Shown: positions 58,999 through 64,000 of the stretch, one piece after another
How positions within the stretch are numbered: position 1 is the stretch's first letter
Layout: each line of letters begins with the position of its first letter
DNA from: Stromatinia cepivora
Taxonomy: Eukaryota > Ascomycota > Leotiomycetes > Helotiales > Sclerotiniaceae
Reading direction: 5' to 3'
NCBI GenBank assembly: GCA_014898415.1
Contig: RCTD01000001.1
Location: 3,038,001-3,102,000 of the forward strand
DNA length: 64,000 nucleotides
The notes under the pieces: model-generated
What the model saw: only the letters and a program-made list of their open reading frames with translations
Told to the model about the DNA's origin: nothing
Databases searched by the model: none
Made by a program: the position numbers and the translations under genes

Positions 58999-60669
58999 AT
59001 GGCTGATGTGGCTTTAAGAAGTGCTTCTACCTTCCGGCGCATTTGTTTTTACGATCTCATTCAAGCCCGTTCATGTTCAATATCAGAAATGACTGAACCT
59101 ATACCCATACCAAGCTCTAAATCGGAACCTGCACTCGAGTCAACTTCATTATCTTCTGAGCAACGTCTTGGCGGAGGCTCACCCCCAGAGGATGGTAAAA
59201 CATCTACATTCACAACCTCGGAAAATGGAAGTCCTCGTCTTTCGAGGCGCACCTCTGGTTCTGGAAGTAGCACATATCAAGAAGATTGGGAACCATGGCC
59301 TCCACTCGATAAAATCACTGTCTTTGACTTATTAGAGAACTTTGCTTTGCCCCAACAGCTAGAAAAGATACAAAGGAATCTATCCGCGCAATCTCAAAAG
59401 GTTCGAAAGCAACGAGATAAGCTAAAGACAACTTCAAGTTATGCGAAGACCAGGGTTGTTGAAGAATGGCGAAAGCGTGTTCCTACTGCCGATGAGCAGC
59501 TTGACAGATATAAAAAGAGGATGCGCGATAGTGTCGATAAACTTGGGACGCGCTGGAATGATACGAAATCAGTGACGATTAGAGAAAAGGTCTCCTTCAT
59601 CTGTGGAGTCTTAAACGTTCTCATCAGTGGCTACTTGATCGGAGGACATCCCGAATTATTTCATTGGTGGTACACTGCCCAATTACTGTACTTCATGCCC
59701 ATCCGCTTTTATGCCTACCATAAAAGAGGATACCATTACTTCCTCGCAGATCTCTGTTACTTTACCAACTTTCTCTGCTTTCTCTCGATATGGATCTTCC
59801 CACAATCGAAACGATTATTCATCAGCACTTACTGTCTTTCCATGGGAAACAACGCGGTAGCTATAGCTATGTGGAGAAATTCTATGGTGTTCCATAGTTT
59901 CGACAAGGTTACGTCTCTTTTTATTCATATCATGCCCTGCGTTACGCTTCATTGTCTGGTTCATCTCATAGACCCATCCTTCCAGCAATCGCGTTTCGGT
60001 GCCATCTATAATATACGCACATCCCCAGTAGGGTCTAGTACTCATTACGGTCTCCTATCCATGGCATTATGGTCGTCTATTCCTTATGCGGTATGGCAAC
60101 TTTCCTATCATTTCCTCATCACTGTTCGCCGCCGCGAGAAGATTGCTGCAGGTCGTCCAACATCGTTCACCTGGCTACTAAAATCTTACTCCAAAGTATG
60201 GATTGGCAAGGCGGTTCTCGCTCTTCCGGATTCTCTACAAGAGCCTGCATTTATGCTTATTCAATACTCATATGCGTTGCTCACCATGTTACCATGCCCT
60301 CTATGGTTCTGGTATCGATATGCATCTGCGTCATTCCTCATGGCTGTATTTTGTTGGTCTGTTTATAACGGGGCAAATTACTACATTGAGGTCTTCGGCA
60401 AACGTTTCCAAAATGAGCTAGAGGAGATGAAGAGAGAAGTCCAGAAATGGCACAATACTCCTGAATTAACGACATCCCCTTTATTGACGCCTAGAACCGA
60501 GGGTGGAGAAATACTTGGTGATGATGACGAGACAAAGAGGCCAGGTCACCCAAGAAATACCAGTTTAGATAAGATTCCATTACTCAACGATCAAATAGGC
60601 AGCACAGGAATAGACGGAGGTGCAAGAGATGTCGCGAAGCCAAGGAAGTTGGGCGGTATGCCAGCTTGA
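58999..60669 (+). CDS. GPC1: Glycerophosphocholine acyltransferase, GPC1/DUF2838 family (about 556 aa)
   Basis: One long exon. The frame is open from a TTG at 58966. The first ATG at 58999 gives 556 residues, and a second ATG at 59089 (MTEPIPIPSS) is an equally plausible start of 526. After a Ser/Pro-rich N-terminus comes PLDKITVFDLLENFALPQQL and a basic coiled segment (QKVRKQRDKLKTTSSYAKTR). A multi-pass membrane region follows with ISGYLIGGHPELFHWWYTAQ, MPIRFYAYHKRGYHYFLADL and DLCYFTNFLCFLSIWIFPQS, then GANYYIEVFGKRF. These are the conserved blocks of yeast Gpc1, which re-acylates glycerophosphocholine to lyso-PC in the ER membrane. Confidence 0.92.
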   Translation: MADVALRSASTFRRICFYDLIQARSCSISEMTEPIPIPSSKSEPALESTSLSSEQRLGGGSPPEDGKTSTFTTSENGSPRLSRRTSGSGSSTYQEDWEPWPPLDKITVFDLLENFALPQQLEKIQRNLSAQSQKVRKQRDKLKTTSSYAKTRVVEEWRKRVPTADEQLDRYKKRMRDSVDKLGTRWNDTKSVTIREKVSFICGVLNVLISGYLIGGHPELFHWWYTAQLLYFMPIRFYAYHKRGYHYFLADLCYFTNFLCFLSIWIFPQSKRLFISTYCLSMGNNAVAIAMWRNSMVFHSFDKVTSLFIHIMPCVTLHCLVHLIDPSFQQSRFGAIYNIRTSPVGSSTHYGLLSMALWSSIPYAVWQLSYHFLITVRRREKIAAGRPTSFTWLLKSYSKVWIGKAVLALPDSLQEPAFMLIQYSYALLTMLPCPLWFWYRYASASFLMAVFCWSVYNGANYYIEVFGKRFQNELEEMKREVQKWHNTPELTTSPLLTPRTEGGEILGDDDETKRPGHPRNTSLDKIPLLNDQIGSTGIDGGARDVAKPRKLGGMPA

Positions 60670-60866
60670 TTGTGCAAACGGGCATGATTAATATTGGTTT
60701 TGGATCACTAATCTTGAGCCTTAGGGCTCATTCGTTCTGTTGTTACTTTTTGGTTCTGCTTTGACTTTCGTGGAAACTATGATGAGATTTTCTTTACGGG
60801 ATGGAATAGTGGAAGGGTAGCGAGAGGTATATACCACACAGACTGGCAGTTGGGAGTTAGGCGTTT

Positions 60867-60894
60867 ACGCATACACATACACATACACATACAT
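60867..60894. repeat. ACACAT/ATACAC microsatellite
   Basis: About four copies of the hexamer ATACAC just 3' of the GPC1-like gene. Noncoding. Confidence 0.9.
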
Positions 60895-61035
60895 AATAAA
60901 TCTCCTAATGCAAGCGAGTGAATAAAGCCCAATACCTATATCAAATCTTCCCAACCTTCTTCTTGACCGTTACAATCTAAAACCGCAGAACAAGAACACA
61001 CTGACTTTGGTGTGTCAATGTAGGTCCATATTCAT

Positions 61036-63239
61036 CTACATCTCATTGATCTTCTCGCCTCTTTCACTCTTATTCTCTGTCACGGGAGATACATCACCAT
61101 TAGTATCCATCTCCCCAGGAATTCTATCCAATCCCACTTCCCGGCGTACAGCTTCTATTCTCTCTAGATCGCCACGGCCGACACCTTCGCTGCCGAATAC
61201 TAGATCCATTTCCTCCACTATAAAATATTAGTACATAAATCTCATCCCTTCCCGTTTCATTTCATATCTCTTCTACTCTTGAATGCAGAAAAAAGTAATA
61301 AAGATAGATGAAGGAAAAAAATGATAGAAAAAAACAAGAAGATCGGAAAGCAGCGCAACGCAACGCAAAACAAAAATCCTAAGAAGAATACTCACGACCC
61401 AATCTCTTCGTCTTAGGAACATCCCACCAAATAAAGGCCGTGCCGCCATAAGAGATACCGCTTAACATATCAGGTGTTACTTGTCCGACGATAAAATTAT
61501 TCATCCAGTTTGATGATGCGCCGAGAGCGATGCCATAGGGACGGTTGGAAAGGGGCCAGATTTCCGCGACGAGGATCCAGGCGCAAGGTCCCCAACTATA
61601 GCCGAAGTGGGTTACAAAGAGCCTTTGAGGAGTCGGGTTAGGAGATATTGCCAGGTAGATTAGGAGATGAACATGAAGGGGGAAACCACAAACCAAACCA
61701 TGGCTACAGCAGCCCATCCCGCAGCTTTATGCTCTTCCCACGGATCTCTATTCTTTGCTACGATTACCGCGATGATTATGTGGCATGCGGCCACCCCGAT
61801 TGCACCAATGGTGAGAATGGGTTTGCGACCTAGTTTGTCTATGTAGAGGACGGAGGGGATGGTCGCGATGAACATTACGATGCCGACGACGCCGGTGGCG
61901 AGGAGAGAGACGGTGTTGCTGGACAGACCAAGGGAGGAGAATATGGTTGCGGCGTAGTAGAGAATTGCCTGGGAGGAGGTGTTAGTTTACGAATGGTTTT
62001 GCGTGATTTGATAAGCTGAAAATATGGAAAAGGGGGGTTACTGGACATACGTTAATACCAGTCCACTGCTGAAAAAACATGGTAACAGTGGCCACTATCA
62101 CTCTCCTAAACATAGCTTTCGTCCTAAACAAACTCCCCACGGCCACAAATTGCAACTTTGCAGTATTCATCCAAGTCAATTCTTGCAGACCAGGCCACAA
62201 TTCCGCAATCGATCTTCTCAAATAAACTCTGAGCTTTGATTTCGAGAAACTCTATTTCTACTAACTCATGTTCCTGAGGTAAATATCTCAATCTCGCTAG
62301 TACTTTTCTCGCCTCCTGTTCTCTCCCATAATGTACTAGCCATCTGGGCGAAAAGGGCATGAACAAGATAACGATGAAGAGAATGACTGCTGGGAAGAGC
62401 TGTAAGCAGATAGGTACCAACCATACTGCGTCGGGTTGTGACGCGCCGGTTCCCCCGATGTAGTTTGTGCCGCAGTCGATCCAGAAGGATATCATGATAC
62501 CGGCACAGATGGCTAGTTGTTGGAGCGCGATTAGAGATCCGCGTACTTCCGGGGGAGCAACTTCGGCGTTGTACATTGGGACGATCATGCTGAGACTTCC
62601 GACGCCCATGCCGGTTATGAAATGGCCGCCTAGGATGGCCGAGTGGCCGGTTGATATGGTGGTGGCTTGGATTATGACACCTAGGATGAGGACGGCTATT
62701 TTTGAACGGAAATTGTCAGTTTGCTTTTGTAATTGCTGCTATTCGTAGCCAATTGAAACTTTTCATTTTTATATGCCGAGGATTCGGGATGGAAAGGAAG
62801 GAATATACCGGTAGCGATCAAAATCCCATACTTCCTAGTTGCCGCCTCCGCCATAAATCCGCTCAGAAGTGATCCAATCCAAGCACCCAATTCCAATATA
62901 CTAGTTAACCACCCTTTTCTGCTTTGATCTGCTGGATCTGTGCTATCATAATTTCCCATATGGGACATGAATGAGTTCATGGTGAGAACACCAGAGAAGA
63001 CACCTTGGTTGTAGCCCTACATTTCATATATCATAAATTAGTTTTGCAACTCCATTTTTTGGGATGAAAACGTGCATGGAGTCACGTACATATAATAGTC
63101 CTCCAATGCAAGCAAACAAGGCAATACTGAAAACACGAAGGTTTTTAGCTAAAGCTGCTGGGCCACTGGCACCCATAAGCTTTTGTCGACGTTGGAGAGC
63201 CACATCATGAAGGCCATGAGCAGGAGCTCCGACAGCCAT
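61036..63239 (-). CDS. MFS sugar transporter, six exons, with an internal frameshift
   Basis: Exons 63239-63090, 63016-62809, 62695-62051, 61968-61694, 61622-61396 and 61217-61036. It starts MAVGAPAHGLHDVALQRR and shows sugar-porter marks: LFACIGGLLYGYNQGVFSGV, MIVPMYNAEVAPPEVRGSLI, LFMPFSPRWLVHYGREQEAR (a PESPRWL-like motif), TVTMFFQQWTGINAILYYA, LYIDKLGRKPIL, and PCAWILVAEIWPLSNRPYGI. Inside exon 3, near 62216-62226, the frame shifts: IEFLEIKAQSLFEK continues only in another frame as RSIAELWPGLQEL. The mature sequence would be about 561 residues if in frame; as written it stops at 62124. It is a recent pseudogene or a base-call error. The fungal hexose/quinate-type substrate is unknown. Confidence 0.85.
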
Positions 63240-64000
63240 GGCGATGAGTATTTTGTTATATGATGTTTCACGACAGAGAAAGCCAGAAATGAGAAATCGT
63301 AGAAGGGACAGATAAAATCAAGAAATTGCTTATTTTTGTATTTTTCTTACTACAGTAATCTATATCCTGGAGCTCTTGAGCTTATATGATGTTACGCATT
63401 ATGAAGCTGCAAGTATGACTCTAGATAAATCAATGGCTGAATGCATAAAATTTGCAAAAATCGCATATCATGGCTTCATTTATACAACCATAGGTTTTCA
63501 GTGATGAAGTAATTTTGTCATGATGCGGGATGTTGAACTTTGTGGTCATCATTCTTCCCCGCACCCGGGGACATTGTGGAGATGTTGTAAATTTAGGCTG
63601 ATAATAAGACGGCGGGGTTGGTTAAGGATTGAGAGTAAGTTTAATGGATAGGTTATGTATAATGGGTGTTGCCTATGGCGGAGTCTTGATTTATCCTATC
63701 CTACCCTCAATATCATTTCTTAATCAATCACCGTTGTACTCCTTCGTTTCTTGTGCGTGCTTTTGAAGTTCGAAAGGATAACTTTTGAAAACCCATTTTT
63801 ATCAGTCAAGAGCACTAGTATATACAATACCATTTGTCCTTAATTCCTGAGATATACCTTTACGTCAGTGTGATATAGGATTATCATTCTGACGCAGTGA
63901 CGAATTGGATATAGTAGTTGTGAGACCTAGAATGGTAAGCACCGGCTGCAGGACTTATGCACTAGGAGTACTTGGTCTATGGCTCATCTACAATCAGCAG
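63240..64000. promoter_or_regulatory. Upstream region of the sugar transporter, window end
   Basis: About 760 bp with no supported ORF. It should include the transporter promoter; a GC-rich cccgcacccgggg patch near 63558-63571 stands out but is not assigned. Confidence 0.45.

Noticed and set aside
62051..62695. A hidden intron explaining the transporter frame change
   Set aside because: No residues of the conserved region are missing or extra across the shift, so there is no room for an intron of normal size.
1..64000. tRNA or rRNA genes
   Set aside because: I looked for B-box-like GGTTCGAATCC sequences with matching cloverleaf context and saw none; a covariance-model scan would be needed to exclude them.

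Overview
This is a filamentous ascomycete chromosome segment. It shows short spliceosomal introns (about 45-165 bp) with GT..AG ends and CTAAC/CTGAC-type branch points, fungal-type housekeeping proteins, and an AT-rich transposon block with a repeat-induced point mutation (RIP) signature. Protein flavour and base composition suggest Leotiomycetes, possibly a Botrytis/Sclerotinia relative; that placement is inference, not demonstrated.

Layout. 0-5.6 kb: a low-complexity conserved hypothetical protein (minus), a hypothetical protein with a CxxH/CxxC pair (plus), and an MFS transporter (minus). 6.0-13.5 kb: an AT isochore holding one structurally complete, genetically dead Ty3/gypsy LTR retrotransposon (6209-13251). 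It has 282-bp LTRs, a CTCTT target duplication, and recognisable RT, RNase H, integrase and chromodomain relics. 13.3-17.7 kb: gene-poor DNA leading into a class III aminotransferase. 20-34 kb: a dense housekeeping run of MED10, EFM4-type methyltransferase, PP2A scaffold subunit, Phe-tRNA synthetase beta, myotubularin phosphatase YMR1, ribosomal protein uS3 (RPS3) and a NIPA-type magnesium transporter. 36-47 kb: a 924-residue acidic orphan, delta-COP (RET2), anaphase-promoting complex subunit 4 and an amino-acid/GABA permease. 47-54 kb: a hypothetical protein, a 0.4-kb MITE-like element, Ku80 and a TMEM205-like membrane protein. 54-64 kb: cohesin SMC1, a GPC1-type acyltransferase, and an MFS sugar transporter whose reading frame is broken by a small indel.

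Most genes are multi-exon, and I reconstructed splice junctions by hand from frame, GT/AG sites and family conservation. Several neighbours are divergent pairs sharing short promoters: PP2A-A/FRS1, YMR1/RPS3, acidic orphan/RET2, Ku80/TMEM205-like and SMC1/GPC1. There is no operon logic. The genes serve translation, vesicle traffic, phosphoinositide turnover, mitosis and DNA repair, and look like ordinary chromosomal neighbours. I found no convincing novel multi-gene system. The most useful observations are the frameshifted sugar transporter, the edge-protected RIP pattern across the LTRs, a 45-nt in-frame intron in APC4, paired perfect MluI cell-cycle boxes before SMC1, and several micro-exons.
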